Positions 24,626 through 25,084 of a stretch of DNA of 25,084 nt are shown here, piece after piece. Location of the stretch: contig UQNC01000029.1 of NCBI GenBank assembly GCA_900542175.1, forward strand, positions 1-25,084, written 5' to 3'. The translations under genes were made by a program, and so were the position numbers. Within the stretch, counting starts at the first letter, position 1. Each line of letters opens with the position of its first letter. The stretch is from an uncultured Collinsella sp. (GTDB lineage Bacteria; Actinomycetota; Coriobacteriia; Coriobacteriales; Coriobacteriaceae). Below the pieces are notes generated by a model that was not told the origin of the DNA, ran no database searches, and saw only the letters and a program-made list of their open reading frames with translations.

Positions 24626-25084
24626 CTAGCGCACCCCCTTCAGCGGTCCCTCGACCAACCAAGATCCGGCATCTTCCAACAGCACTTCGCTGGGGTCGCA
24701 GCCCAGCTCGCGCGCCAGGATCGCCACCACGCGGCTCTGGCAAAAGCCGCTTTGGCACCGACCCATGCCGGCTCGGCAGCGGCGCTTGACGCCCTCGACC
24801 GAAACCGCTCCCGGGTGGCGTCGGATCGCGGCCACCATCTCGGCCTCGGGCACCGTCTCGCAGCGGCAGACGATCTGCCCCCACGCGGGGTCGGACTTAA
24901 TGAGCTCTTCCTTGCGCGCAAGCGTCTCGCGGTCAAAGTCGTCCGGCGCGTGGCGGATCGGGTCCCAATCGGCGCGTTCGCGCAGAGGCACGCCGGCGTT
25001 GCGCAACACCTGCACCATGCGCTCGGCAATGGCCGGCGCGCTCGCGACGCCTGGCGACTGAATGCCCGCCGCCTGGAACAGCCC
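24626..25084 (-). CDS. GlpA-like FAD oxidoreductase with BFD-type [2Fe-2S] domain, C-terminal part
   Basis: The gene runs off the right edge, so only 152 C-terminal residues are present. The frame is open to base 25084 and begins with GLFQAAGIQSPGVASAPAIAE, the end of a DAO-type FAD domain. A bacterioferritin-associated-ferredoxin-like [2Fe-2S] domain follows, with ligands in VCRCE and RCRAGMGRCQSGFC. This layout is that of anaerobic glycerol-3-phosphate dehydrogenase subunit A and related L-2-hydroxyglutarate-type oxidoreductases. It is the first visible gene of the minus-strand operon. The internal ATG at 25018 is not the real start. Substrate assignment awaits the missing N-terminal half. 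Confidence 0.85.
   Translation of the reverse strand, partial: GLFQAAGIQSPGVASAPAIAERMVQVLRNAGVPLRERADWDPIRHAPDDFDRETLARKEELIKSDPAWGQIVCRCETVPEAEMVAAIRRHPGAVSVEGVKRRCRAGMGRCQSGFCQSRVVAILARELGCDPSEVLLEDAGSWLVEGPLKGVR

Overview
The window looks like chromosomal DNA of a high-GC, gut-type actinobacterium of class Coriobacteriia, most like Collinsella. This is an inference from the strong G/C bias at third codon positions, the gene repertoire (anaerobic Mo and Se enzymes, an anaerobic GlpA/GlpB/DUF1667-type set, NADP-type glutamate dehydrogenase) and the many intergenic palindromes. No 16S rRNA gene is present to confirm it.

Left part (1-7350), selenium and molybdenum. A 3' remnant of a formate/nitrite channel gene and its terminator come first. 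A stand-alone Mo-bis-MGD oxidoreductase follows, then selA and selB (overlapping by 4 nt), the selenocysteine tRNA gene selC (anticodon UCA), mobA, and a DUF3343 (putative Se/S carrier) protein with an unusual Cys-rich N-terminus. SelA converts Ser-tRNA(Sec) to Sec-tRNA(Sec), SelB delivers it to UGA codons, and MobA makes the guanine dinucleotide form of the Mo cofactor. selD is not in the window, and I see no gene here that visibly uses an in-frame UGA.

Middle (7560-12870). A monocistronic gdhA is followed by a two-gene molybdenum hydroxylase operon: a FAD subunit and a fused [2Fe-2S]/Mo subunit of the XdhD type, a family linked to selenium-dependent molybdenum hydroxylases.

Right-centre (12950-21240), housekeeping. 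tRNA-Leu(UAG), tig, clpP and clpX (protein folding and ATP-dependent proteolysis), valS and folC. valS is flanked by two diverged copies of one palindromic element (16780-16895 and 19632-19732, opposite orientation). They share sequence blocks at near-constant spacing while their arms differ but stay self-complementary.

Right end (21240-25084). A 351-bp gene-free stretch is packed with inverted repeats. Minus-strand genes follow: an M24 family Xaa-Pro-type peptidase, then a three-gene operon of DUF1667 protein, GlpB-like flavoprotein and GlpA-like flavoprotein (the last one cut by the window edge).

Most promising for follow-up: the covarying palindromic element around valS, the Cys-rich DUF3343 protein in the sel cluster, the XdhD-like hydroxylase in a selenium neighbourhood, and the structured leader between selC and mobA.
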